DNA of 64,000 bases from Streptomyces sp. CB02058 (GTDB lineage Bacteria > Actinomycetota > Actinomycetes > Streptomycetales > Streptomycetaceae): assembly GCF_001905505.1 (NCBI RefSeq), contig NZ_LIPG01000005.1:599621-663620 (forward strand), read 5' to 3'. The first letter of the stretch is position 1. The number at the start of each line of letters is the position of its first letter. The notes under the pieces were generated by a model. It was not told where the DNA came from. It saw nothing but the letters and a program-made list of their open reading frames with translations, and did no database searches. Position numbers and translations under genes: made by a program. Positions 47,204 through 56,693 of the stretch are shown here, piece by piece.

Positions 47204-47732
47204 GTGGAAGGGCGTCCCGCGAGGCGTGGTCGTGACCTGCGTTTCGCGTTCGCCGCCGTATGGGCGGCCCTCCTGTTCGCGACCGCCGGGTCGCTGGGCG
47301 CGCTCACCGGCACGCTGCTGGTGATCTACCCGCTGTTCGACGTGGCCTGCGCGGTGGTGGACATCAGGTCCGCCCACAGGAACGGCCGGCCGGCGCGCGG
47401 CCTCTACGTGAACGTCGCGCTCAGCGCCCTCACCGCCGCCGGCCTCGCCGTCGCGGCCCACCTCCGGCATCCCGGCCGTACTGCGGATCTGGGGCGCCTG
47501 GGCCGTCACGGCGGGCATCGTCCAGCTCGTCGTCGGCGCATCCCGGCGCCAACTCGGCGGCCAGTGGGCCATGATCGCCAGCGGCGCCATCTCCGACCTC
47601 GCCGGTGTCTCGTTCTTCGCCCAGGCGGGCCAGGGTGGCGCCTCCCTGAGCAACCTGGTCGGCTACGCCTTCCTCGGAGGCGTCTTCTTCCTCGTCTCCG
47701 CACTCCGCCTGGGACGCACCCGCGAGGCATGA
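47204..47732 (+). pseudogene. Frameshifted DUF308/HdeD-like membrane protein gene
   Basis: From GTG 47204 (GGAAG upstream) the frame reads LRFAFAAVWAALLFATAGSL, then GTLLVIYPLFDVACAVVDIR, membrane helices of a DUF308-type protein, up to ~47465. Continuing correctly needs a one-base frame change: the next frame reads GIPAVLRIWGAWAVTAGIVQ, then VVGASRRQLGGQWAMIASG and ends FLVSALRLGRTREA at TGA 47730. The combined span is not a multiple of three. So the gene is either broken or contains a sequencing error. Function of the family is unclear. Confidence 0.72.
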
Positions 47733-47823
47733 CCCCCGGCCCGCCCGTCCGTCATGAGCCCGCCCGCCACGAGCCTCCGGTTCGCCGCGGACCGGGCTCG
47801 TGGCTCCGGGGTCTCCCGTCGCT

Positions 47824-47890
47824 CCGGCGTATGGCCCGGTGCGAGAACGGGCGAGGGATGCGAGAGCCGAACCCGTGAGGGGCTGCCCCC
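47824..47890 (-). repeat. Degenerate copy of the tRNA-Ser(GGA) 3' part and flank
   Basis: Bases 47835-47890 align with 52274-52329 (intact tRNA-Ser 3' half and flank), 45 of 56 positions identical. The T-arm and variable-arm segment GTGAGGGGCTGCCCCC is nearly unchanged. Similarity extends outward (CGGCGTATGGCCCGGTG against CGACGTATTGCCCGGTG). Beyond the variable arm the sequences diverge, so this is a tRNA fragment, not a gene. Confidence 0.75.
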
Positions 47891-47945
47891 TGACCTGGTG
47901 GCATGGAGGAGAGCACATGGACGGTCCGGGCCTCGGAGCTCTTGC

Positions 47946-48602
47946 TCAGAGGTCGTCCACGTCGACCAGCCTGTCCTGGATGGCACGGGCGACGAGACTG
48001 GCCTTGGTCCGCGCGGGGCGGCCGACGTTCGCGTACTTGATCCGTACCCGGTCCAGATACGAGTTGACCGTCCGTACGGAGATGCCGAGGCGCTGCGCGA
48101 CCAGCTCCTTCGACTCCGACTGGAACCACTCGATGAGCACGTTCTCCTCGCGACCGGAGAGCTGGGGCCGGTCGGCGCGGGCGTTCGTTCCCAGCGCGCC
48201 GGCCAGCGCGGGCGGCATGTAGGGCCGCTCATCGGCTGCCGCCAGTGTCGCCTCGACCAGGTGGTCCTTGCCCTCGCTCTTGGTCAGAAAGGTCGCGGCT
48301 CCCAGATCCAGGCAGCTGAGCGCGGTCTTCTCGTCGTCCCGCATCGTATAGACGACCACCTGCCGCCCGGCGTCGACGAGTCTTCGGAGATCGCCGAACG
48401 CGGAGCCGCCCTGGCCCAGTTGCAGATCCAGGATGACGACGTCGGCCGTGTCGCCCGGCGCGGTCCAGGCTTCCCGTACGGAGCCGCCTGCCGCGACCAC
48501 GGTGATGGGCCGCGGCGATGCGCCGAACCACATCTCCACACCCGAGAGGATGGCGGGATGGTCGTCGATGACGACCACGCTGACCGGCGCGTCGGTATTC
48601 AT
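47946..48602 (-). CDS. NarL/LuxR-family response regulator
   Basis: A 218-residue regulator. The receiver domain has the acidic pair in VVVIDDHPAI, the phospho-Asp in VVILDLQLGQGG, and the Lys in FLTKSEGKDHLVEA. The LuxR-type HTH is LSGREENVLIEWFQSESKEL, then VAQRLGISVRTVNSYLDRVR. ATG 48602 overlaps the stop of the kinase gene (ATGA), so translation is coupled. With the kinase it forms a complete two-component system within the tRNA-Ser-bounded segment. Targets unknown. Confidence 0.9.
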   Translation of the reverse strand: MNTDAPVSVVVIDDHPAILSGVEMWFGASPRPITVVAAGGSVREAWTAPGDTADVVILDLQLGQGGSAFGDLRRLVDAGRQVVVYTMRDDEKTALSCLDLGAATFLTKSEGKDHLVEATLAAADERPYMPPALAGALGTNARADRPQLSGREENVLIEWFQSESKELVAQRLGISVRTVNSYLDRVRIKYANVGRPARTKASLVARAIQDRLVDVDDL

Positions 48603-51001
48603 GTCAGGTCAACTCCCGATGACGCCGATCTGCTCCAGCTCGCCTCGGCCCACACACTTTCGCCGTACGTGGTTCGCGTGACGGACACGTTCGGGTCCGT
48701 CACGCGGCCGTGCGACGGGGCAACCGCTGTCGTGGTGCGGCCGTGTGACGCACCAACCGCTTCCGTGGTGCGGCCGTCGGCACAGTCCACACCCACCACG
48801 CTCACACGGACGATGCCGGCGGTCCACACGACGGTGACCCGCGCCGTCGAGCGAGTACGGCCCAGAGTCACCGCCACCGGGTCGATCAGCTCCCTGCGTA
48901 CCTCCACGGGTACCTCACCCGGCCGGCCGCGTACGGCCAGGCTCACCCTCACCCCCTGGCGCTCGGCCACCTCGACGCAGGCCCGCAACTCGTTCAGCAG
49001 CGGGTCGGCGACGGCATCGCCTTCGGCGAACAGGCGGCGCATACGGGCGGCCTCCACGCCGCACCTCAGCCTGACCTCCTCGTCGTGCGGACTCAGTGCA
49101 CCGTGGCCGAGGCCCACGAGCAGCGGAACCGTCGTCGCCGTCAGCGCGCGGTAGCGCTCCTTGTGATCACTCTGCAGATGCTCGTGGATGCGCTTTTGGG
49201 TACGCAGCTCCTCCTCCCGGGAGGCCGCCGAGCCCGCTGCCGGCGCCGTGCCGTGGAGCAGGTGCGTCATCAGTACACCGACGGAGAGCTGGAGACCGCA
49301 GCTGCCGATCGTGGAGACCCCCAGGCCTGCCAGCTCGGCGGCGGTCGGCGTCCCGGACAAGGCCACAGCTGTCGCGTTGAGTGCTATGTGCGCCCCGAGG
49401 AACGCAGCGAAGACCGTGACCCGTAGGTCTGCCAGCAGGAACAGGGCATGCCAGCCGACCACTCCGAACGCCCAGTCCGCCGCACCCGTGGACTGCTCCG
49501 GCGGGAGTGTGAACGCGCACACCGCCGAAACGGCCAGCACCGAGCTCAGGCTCCAGCCGCGCACACTCGGCGGTATCTGCCTGCCACGCAGCAGGTAGGC
49601 CCCGCCGTTCACCGCGACGGCGGCGAGGCAGACGAAGGCGGCTGTCTGTGCCCACGCGGGGTGGTACACGTCCTGGTGGACCACGAGCCGGCGCAGCGAG
49701 ATGGTGAACTGCCACACCAGGCTGATCAGCAGCGCCACCAGCTGGGCCCCGTAGAGGAGCTGCCCGCGGATGAAGCGGACGACAGCCAGGTGCTGCGTCT
49801 GGGCGCGGAGCGGGCGCGGTACGCCGGCCGCCTGCTCCTCCTCCCCTGTCAGTGCCGCCGGGGCCCGGCCGTGCCAGCGCCACTGCACTCGGGTTCCGGT
49901 GCCCGGACGCGAGGTGACGGAAGCTGAGCCTCCGACCGCGTGCATCCTGCCGATGATGGAACCGGATATGCCCCGGCGCCGTGCGGGAACGGAGTCCGGG
50001 TCGAAGCCTCCTCCCGCGTCGGACAGTTCGACGACGGCACCGTCCTCCTCCGCCCACGCCCTGAGTTCCGCTTCTCGCACCCCTGAATGGCGCGCAACGT
50101 TGGTGACGGCCTCCCGGACCCCGTTGAACATCGCGAGCCCGGGGCCGGACGGAATCGTGAGCGGGCCGTCGATGTGCGTCGTGAGCCGCACCCTGGCCTG
50201 ACCCTCGCCCTCGGGCACGCAGCGGAGAAGCGCCGCGAGGTCGACGCTCCCTGTCTCGAAGCCGGGCATGGCGGACACGGCGTCCAGATCCTGTCTGGCA
50301 CGCGGTGGCAGCCACGACCAGTCCCGGCCATTCCCCTGGGAGACCATCAGCAGCGTCGCGCTCGCCGTGTCGTGAAGGGTCGCGAGGTACTCGCGTTCGG
50401 TCGCCCACCGTGCGGCGGCGACGTCGGCCTCCCGGTGCAGGGCTGCCGTGGCCGAGGCCGACCGGTCGGCGGCCCTGGCCCGCGCCCTGACGATGAGGTA
50501 GCCGGCCCTCGCGAGGCCCACCTGGATCAGCATGCGTACCAGGGGGATCACGTCGAAGCTGTGCGCGGGTGAAGAGAGGATGTCCCCCAGCGCGCAGGCG
50601 GCAGCTCCCACCACGGCCAGGGCGGCGCCGGCCACGGGGCGCGTCGCCCACTCGAACTGGATAGCGATGACGCTGATGCCGACGATCACCTCCACCATGG
50701 CGTCCGCGCTCTCGCTGCCGAGCGCCGGCTGGGACAGCCCCGTCAACATCAGAACGGCCGCGTCCAACGCCCAGAGCAGGGCGAACGGGAGCGGGCGCCT
50801 CAGCGCGCGGAGGCGTACACCGCAGGCGAGAACAGCGGGCGCCAGCAGAGCCGTCGCCAGGGGAATCTCCGCGCTGTCCGCGGAGACGAGGCCCAGGGCG
50901 CTGCACAGACAGACCACGGCGGACCTGAGCCATACGCCGTACCGCTCGACGGTCAGGGTCAACAGGCGCTCGCTGTTGCCCCCGTGCCCCCCGCGCCGCA
51001 T
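48599..51001 (-). CDS. Large two-part sensor histidine kinase
   Basis: An 800-residue protein of unusual layout. Residues ~20-175 are a first membrane bundle. His210 in LATLHDTASATLLM is a HisKA_3-like acceptor. An ATPase domain follows with EAVTNVARHSGV (N box) and SDAGGGFDPDSVPARRRG (G1/G2-like). Residues ~400-575 are a second membrane bundle (GAQLVALLISLVWQF; WSLSSVLAVSAVCAF). The C-terminal ~210 residues look like a degenerate second kinase module without recognisable N or G boxes. ATG 51001. Ordinary NarL-type kinases are about half this length, so an internal duplication or fusion is likely. Confidence 0.82.
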   Translation of the reverse strand: MRRGGHGGNSERLLTLTVERYGVWLRSAVVCLCSALGLVSADSAEIPLATALLAPAVLACGVRLRALRRPLPFALLWALDAAVLMLTGLSQPALGSESADAMVEVIVGISVIAIQFEWATRPVAGAALAVVGAAACALGDILSSPAHSFDVIPLVRMLIQVGLARAGYLIVRARARAADRSASATAALHREADVAAARWATEREYLATLHDTASATLLMVSQGNGRDWSWLPPRARQDLDAVSAMPGFETGSVDLAALLRCVPEGEGQARVRLTTHIDGPLTIPSGPGLAMFNGVREAVTNVARHSGVREAELRAWAEEDGAVVELSDAGGGFDPDSVPARRRGISGSIIGRMHAVGGSASVTSRPGTGTRVQWRWHGRAPAALTGEEEQAAGVPRPLRAQTQHLAVVRFIRGQLLYGAQLVALLISLVWQFTISLRRLVVHQDVYHPAWAQTAAFVCLAAVAVNGGAYLLRGRQIPPSVRGWSLSSVLAVSAVCAFTLPPEQSTGAADWAFGVVGWHALFLLADLRVTVFAAFLGAHIALNATAVALSGTPTAAELAGLGVSTIGSCGLQLSVGVLMTHLLHGTAPAAGSAASREEELRTQKRIHEHLQSDHKERYRALTATTVPLLVGLGHGALSPHDEEVRLRCGVEAARMRRLFAEGDAVADPLLNELRACVEVAERQGVRVSLAVRGRPGEVPVEVRRELIDPVAVTLGRTRSTARVTVVWTAGIVRVSVVGVDCADGRTTEAVGASHGRTTTAVAPSHGRVTDPNVSVTRTTYGESVWAEASWSRSASSGVDLT

Positions 51002-51126
51002 GAGGCCGAGAGTAGTGGACCGGCGAGCACGGCGGAATGGTATGTGGGGCGAACGACCGGCACACCCAGTGGCCTTGACGGGCTACCGTGCGCGTCTGAA
51101 GAGCGCACTCAGACACGGGGAATTCC

Positions 51127-51378
51127 ATGCCGAGAATTGAGGCTCTGTACTGCACCCAGCGGGGCGCCGCAGGCTTCCCGAAGACGAAGAGGCCCCCCAT
51201 CGGGGACGTCGTCACGCTCGGCACCCCGCACGCCGGAAGCACGAGGAGCAGGGTGGCGCTCTGCGGAAATCCCCAACAGGGCAAGGACATGATCCCGGGC
51301 AGAGAGTTCCTCAAGAACCTCCCTGGCACTCAACGACGTGATCTCCACCCAGTGAAAAGGGAGTTGCGATCGTCGCGT
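51127..51378 (+). pseudogene. Remnant of a lipase/esterase gene
   Basis: The frame from ATG 51127 contains GDVVTLGTPHAGSTRS and CGNPQQGKDMIPGREFLKNL. These resemble the block after the nucleophile in extracellular triacylglycerol lipases (VTLGTPHxGT ... C ... M.PGS.FL..LN). A one-base shift near 51325 gives LALNDVISTQ and a stop. There is no nucleophile elbow (GHSxGG), no catalytic triad and no signal peptide. Family assignment rests on these short blocks only. Confidence 0.45.
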
Positions 51379-51421
51379 CAAGCACGACCGCACCGTCATC
51401 ACCACGAACAAGCGAGGAAGA

Positions 51422-51892
51422 ATGCGGAACACAGCGCGTAGCAAGAGGCTTGGGGCCGCAGCGGCACTGGGTGCACTGACGGTGCTTCTCGTCAGCGGAT
51501 GCTCCTTCAGCATCGGCGACGCGGAGAAGAAGGACCCGACGACGGCCGGCACGGACGCGCCCGCCGAGGAGAGCCCGGCCGCCGAGGCGCCGGCGGAGGA
51601 GTCGACACCGCCCGCCGGCGACCCCACGGCGCCCGAGAACACGGGCGTCAACGAGGGCGGAGCAGTCCACAAGGCACGGGTCGCGCAGACGATCTCCGAC
51701 AAGCTCGCCGCGGACACCGGCAAGCGTCCCGACAAGGTCACCTGCCCCGAGCACCTGCCGGCCCGGGTCGGCGCCACGATCCGCTGCGAACTCAACGCCG
51801 GCAGCGACACGCTCGGCATCACGGTCACGGCCACCGCGGTCAACGGCAAGCAGGTCAACTACAACTTCAAGGTCGACGAAAGCACCCAGTGA
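51422..51892 (+). CDS. DUF4333-domain lipoprotein
   Basis: A 156-residue surface lipoprotein. The signal sequence ends with the lipobox LLVSGC, so Cys27 is lipid-modified. A Glu/Ala/Pro/Thr-rich linker (~35-75) leads to a DUF4333-like domain: HKARVAQTISDKLAADTGKR, VTCPEHLPARVGATIRCEL and TVTATAVNGKQVNYNFKVD, with two Cys that may pair. ATG 51422 has GAGG just upstream. Function unknown. It lies within the tRNA-Ser-bounded segment. Confidence 0.85.
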   Translation: MRNTARSKRLGAAAALGALTVLLVSGCSFSIGDAEKKDPTTAGTDAPAEESPAAEAPAEESTPPAGDPTAPENTGVNEGGAVHKARVAQTISDKLAADTGKRPDKVTCPEHLPARVGATIRCELNAGSDTLGITVTATAVNGKQVNYNFKVDESTQ

Positions 51893-52230
51893 TCACGACG
51901 ACCCGGAAGCCGATGAACAGGTGAGGGGCGGCCCCTCCGGTTCGCCGGGGCCGAACCTGAGGTGTCCCTCGTCCCGGATCCCCCTGGACCGCGTCGTGGT
52001 CACGCCGGTGACGAGGGCGTCGGAGATACACCGGCGGTCTGCCTTAGGCACCTGGGATTCATAACCGCACCACCTGAGCCCGAGCAGCGTGCACGTTGCC
52101 CGGCCGACGCCGTGCGGTAAAACATCCGGCCCATCACGCCCCTGTGGGTCGCGAAGGGCCGCACCGCCTCCCTGATCGACCGGGAACCCCGGCCCGCGTG
52201 GACACATGCGGTCGAAGATCGTCGGCAACG
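51893..52230. other. Non-coding region before tRNA-Ser(GGA)
   Basis: About 340 bp without a plausible gene on either strand: short frames only and no ribosome-binding sites in good positions. Small GC dyads such as GGGGCGGCCCC (51924-51934) occur. It is probably flank or debris at the right end of the tRNA-Ser-bounded segment. Confidence 0.45.
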
Positions 52231-52266
52231 TCGAAGGCCCCCGCAGCGAGCTGCGGGGGCCTTCGA
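52231..52266 (-). terminator. Terminator of tRNA-Ser(GGA)
   Basis: A perfect 16-bp stem TCGAAGGCCCCCGCAG (52231-52246) / CTGCGGGGGCCTTCGA (52251-52266) with a CGAG loop, 24 bp downstream of the tRNA. Confidence 0.8.
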
Positions 52267-52290
52267 CGTATTGCCCGGTGAGAGCAATGG

Positions 52291-52375
52291 CGGAGGATAC
52301 GAGATTCGAACTCGTGAGGGGTTGCCCCCAACACGCTTTCCAAGCGTGCGCCCTAGGCCACTAGGCGAATCCTCC
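52291..52375 (-). tRNA. tRNA-Ser (anticodon GGA)
   Basis: On the minus strand the acceptor GGAGGAT pairs with ATCCTCC. The anticodon loop CTTGGAAAG has anticodon GGA (UCC/UCU codons). There is a long variable arm and a T loop GTTCGAATC. The CCA end is not encoded. Length 85 nt. Its 3' half is duplicated in decayed form at 47824-47890. Confidence 0.95.
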
Positions 52376-52503
52376 GCCGCAAACAATACAAGACGTTGGA
52401 GGGTGCTCGCGAACACGTTCCCCGTAGATCGTTCCGGACCGTCCTCCCGGAGGGCCGGAGCGGGGGTGAGGGTGGACGGCGGGGGGCTGGGATCGGTTAA
52501 GGT

Positions 52504-52600
52504 GGGCGTCAGCCCCTCACGTGGCGCTATCTGACTGAACTCCCCCAGGGCCGGAAGGCAGCAAGGGTAGGTTGGCTCTGGCGGGTGCGTGGGGGGCCCT
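52504..52600 (+). ncRNA. ffs: Signal recognition particle RNA (small SRP RNA)
   Basis: It contains the conserved domain IV hairpin with both SRP-protein-binding loops: CCAGGGCCGGAAGGCAGCA (52545-52563), then AGGGTAGGTTGG. The closing stem is CCCCTCACG against CGTGGGGGG. TAAGGT (52498-52503) is a good -10 box just upstream. The location between tRNA-Ser and dnaX is where I recall this RNA in Streptomyces. The exact ends are approximate. Confidence 0.88.
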
Positions 52601-52684
52601 TGCGTGTCCGGGGTGTGGTTTCCCACCGGGCGCTCGCTCCCGGGGCGGGACCGGTTGTCGGTCCGCCCCGATAACCTCGTATGT

Positions 52685-54919
52685 GTGTCGTCCCTTGCGC
52701 TGTACCGCCGCTATCGCCCCGAGTCCTTCGCCGAGGTCATCGGTCAGGAGCATGTCACTGACCCGCTGCAGCAGGCCCTGCGGAACAACCGGGTCAATCA
52801 CGCGTACCTGTTCAGCGGGCCGCGCGGCTGCGGGAAGACGACCAGTGCGCGCATCCTCGCGCGCTGTCTGAACTGCGAGCAGGGGCCCACGCCGACCCCG
52901 TGCGGGGAGTGCCAGTCCTGCCGTGACCTGGCGCGCAACGGGCCGGGTTCGATCGACGTCATCGAGATCGACGCCGCGTCGCACGGTGGTGTGGACGATG
53001 CCCGTGACCTGCGGGAGAAGGCCTTCTTCGGGCCCGCTTCCAGCCGGTACAAGATCTACATCATCGACGAGGCGCACATGGTCACCCCGGCAGGGTTCAA
53101 CGCCCTGCTGAAGGTGGTCGAGGAGCCGCCGGAGCATCTGAAGTTCATCTTCGCGACCACCGAGCCCGAGAAGGTCATCGGGACGATCCGCTCGCGTACG
53201 CACCACTACCCCTTCCGGTTGGTCCCGCCCGGGACGCTGCGCGGCTATCTCGCGGAGGTGTGCGGCAAGGAGAACAGCTTCGTCGAGGACGGGGTGCTGC
53301 CGCTCGTGGTGCGGGCCGGTGCGGGATCCGTGCGTGACTCGATGTCCGTCATGGACCAGCTGCTCGCCGGAGCGGGCGACGACGGTGTGACATACGCCAT
53401 GGCGACCTCGCTCCTCGGATATACGGACGGGTCCCTGCTGGACTCGATCGTGGACGCCTTCGCGGCTGGCGACGGGGCGGCGGCCTTCGAGGTCGTGGAC
53501 CGGGTGATCGAGGGCGGGAACGACCCGCGGCGCTTCGTCGCCGACCTGCTGGAGCGGCTGCGTGACCTGGTGATCCTGGCCGCGGTGCCGGATGCCGGGG
53601 AGAAGGGGCTCATCGACGCGCCCGCCGATGTGGTGGAGCGGATGCAGGCCCAGGCGTCCGTGTTCGGCGCCGCGGAGCTCAGCCGTGCCGCCGATCTGGT
53701 CAACGAGGGCCTCACCGAGATGCGCGGGGCCACTTCGCCGCGGCTCCAGGTGGAGCTGATCTGCGCCCGGGTGCTGCTGCCCGCCGCGTTCGACGACGAG
53801 CGTTCGCTCCAGGCCCGGCTCGACCGGCTGGAGCGCGGCGCGTCCTTCGCCACGGCCGGGCCGGGCCCCGCCATGGGGTACGTGCCGGGGCCGGAGGCCC
53901 ATGGCCCCTCCGCCGGGCTGCCCGGCACCGGCCCCGTGGGAGGGCCCGGCGGAGGTCCCGCAGCGGCCCGTGCCGCGGCCCGGGGCGAGGCGGCCCCGGT
54001 GGCGGCCCCCGTCGAGGACGTACCCAGGGCGCCCATGGCCGCCGAGCCCGCCGCGCCGCAGGAGGCGTCACCCGCCCCCCAGCCGGCCGCCCCCCAGCAG
54101 CCCGCCGGGCAGCGTCCCGGGGCGTGGCCCGCGGCGGCCGGAGCCGGCAGTGGCGCGGCCGAGCCCGCGCGGCGGCCCGGTGGCTGGCCGACCGCTTCCG
54201 CGCCCGGCAGCGGCCCGACGGCCGCACCGCAGGCACAGGCGCCCGCGCCTCCCCCCGTCCAGGCCGCCCCGGCCCCCGCCGCGCAGGCGCCCGCGCCGGG
54301 CGGGCCGGGCATGGCCCAGGGCGCGGCCCAGGTGCGGAACATGTGGCCGGACATCCTGGAGGCCGTGAAGAACCGCCGCCGGTTCACCTGGATCCTGCTC
54401 AGCCAGAACGCCCAGGTCACAGGCTTCGACGGCAGCACACTCCAGCTCGGTTTCCTCAACGCCGGAGCCCGCGACACCTTCTCCAGCAGCGGCAGCGAGG
54501 AAGTGCTGAAGCAGGCGCTCGCCGAGCAGTTCAACGCCACCTGGCGGGTGGACGCGGTCGTCGACCCGTCCGGCGGCGGCGGAACGCCCCCGCAGACCGG
54601 TGGCGGCGGCGGAGGCAGGCCCCCGGCCGCTCCCTACCAGCCCCCGCCCGCCCCGCCGGCTCCGTCGTACGAGCCCCGGCCCGCCCCGGCCCCGCAGGCT
54701 CCGCCGCCCGGCGGGCAGTCCTCGCCCCAGCAGGGCGGGCAGCCCGAGCAGTCCTCGTACGACAGGGTGGCGGCCCCGGAACCGCCTCGTTCGGTCGCGC
54801 CCGAGGACGACACCGCCGAGGCGGACGATCCCGACCTGGTCGACTCCGCGCTCTCCGGGCACGACCTGATCGTCCGCGAGCTGGGCGCCACGGTGGTCGA
54901 GGAGTTCACCAACGAGTGA
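52685..54919 (+). CDS. dnaX: DNA polymerase III subunits gamma and tau
   Basis: A 744-residue clamp-loader subunit. Near the start: LALYRRYRPESFAEVIGQEH. Walker A is FSGPRGCGKTTSA (~43-55). Four zinc-binding Cys lie in CLNCEQGPTPTPCGECQSC. Walker B is YIIDEAHMV, and the sensor block KFIFATTEPEKVIGTIRSRT. Residues ~390-540 are a Pro/Ala linker. The C-terminal tau-like domain follows (NMWPDILEAVKNRRRFTWIL), then a disordered Pro-rich tail. GTG 52685 gives VSSLALYRRY; TAACCT ends 7 nt upstream, so the mRNA is probably leaderless. SRP RNA precedes it. Confidence 0.95.
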   Translation: MSSLALYRRYRPESFAEVIGQEHVTDPLQQALRNNRVNHAYLFSGPRGCGKTTSARILARCLNCEQGPTPTPCGECQSCRDLARNGPGSIDVIEIDAASHGGVDDARDLREKAFFGPASSRYKIYIIDEAHMVTPAGFNALLKVVEEPPEHLKFIFATTEPEKVIGTIRSRTHHYPFRLVPPGTLRGYLAEVCGKENSFVEDGVLPLVVRAGAGSVRDSMSVMDQLLAGAGDDGVTYAMATSLLGYTDGSLLDSIVDAFAAGDGAAAFEVVDRVIEGGNDPRRFVADLLERLRDLVILAAVPDAGEKGLIDAPADVVERMQAQASVFGAAELSRAADLVNEGLTEMRGATSPRLQVELICARVLLPAAFDDERSLQARLDRLERGASFATAGPGPAMGYVPGPEAHGPSAGLPGTGPVGGPGGGPAAARAAARGEAAPVAAPVEDVPRAPMAAEPAAPQEASPAPQPAAPQQPAGQRPGAWPAAAGAGSGAAEPARRPGGWPTASAPGSGPTAAPQAQAPAPPPVQAAPAPAAQAPAPGGPGMAQGAAQVRNMWPDILEAVKNRRRFTWILLSQNAQVTGFDGSTLQLGFLNAGARDTFSSSGSEEVLKQALAEQFNATWRVDAVVDPSGGGGTPPQTGGGGGGRPPAAPYQPPPAPPAPSYEPRPAPAPQAPPPGGQSSPQQGGQPEQSSYDRVAAPEPPRSVAPEDDTAEADDPDLVDSALSGHDLIVRELGATVVEEFTNE

Positions 54920-55117
54920 CGGGCGGCGAGTGGCGTTCCACGAAGGGACGGTGGCGCGTCCCTTTCCGCGCGTGGGTCGCGACGAGTCCCTGACCATCAG
55001 AGGTCCCCGACCACCAGGGGTCCCGACCACCAGGGGAGAGCCCCGGCCCGTCCCCCGAGCTGTCCACGGACCGGCGCCCGTCGAGGCCCGAGGCCCCCGG
55101 CGGCTAGGCTGCACCCC

Positions 55118-56371
<1,254 letters not shown>

Positions 56372-56395
56372 CGCCTCCCGCAGCCCCGTCGGCCC

Positions 56396-56428
56396 GTGCC
56401 CGGCGCTCCCTCCGGAGGCGCCGGGCAC
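56396..56428 (+). terminator. Terminator after purD
   Basis: Stem GTGCCCGGCG (56396-56405) / CGCCGGGCAC (56419-56428), extended inward by CTCC/GGAG with a bulge, 24 bp after the purD stop. Confidence 0.7.
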
Positions 56429-56693
56429 AGGCGTGTCCGGAGGCCCCGCGAAGGGCCCGGGGGTGCGGTCCCGTATCACCGGAGCACAGTTCACCGGCGC
56501 GTCAGCAGCTTTGCCCAAAGCCATTCCATCGGGTGACGACTCGGCCATCCGGATGACGCCCGCCGGGGCCCCAACTAGGGTGCGGCGCAAGCGTTCCGGC
56601 ACTTGGCCCACCGGCATTGCGATGTCGGTGCCGGGTGCCACAGTGGGGGAGTGACCAACACCGTCGCGGGGGCAGAGGGGGTGACGTCCAGCC

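Noticed and set aside
47891..52273. Intact integrative element
   Set aside because: No integrase, excisionase, replication or transfer genes are present; at most a relic, reported as such.
52501..52530. Second parS site (CTCACGTGG)
   Set aside because: Only the central CACGTG is shared, and it is part of the SRP RNA stem.
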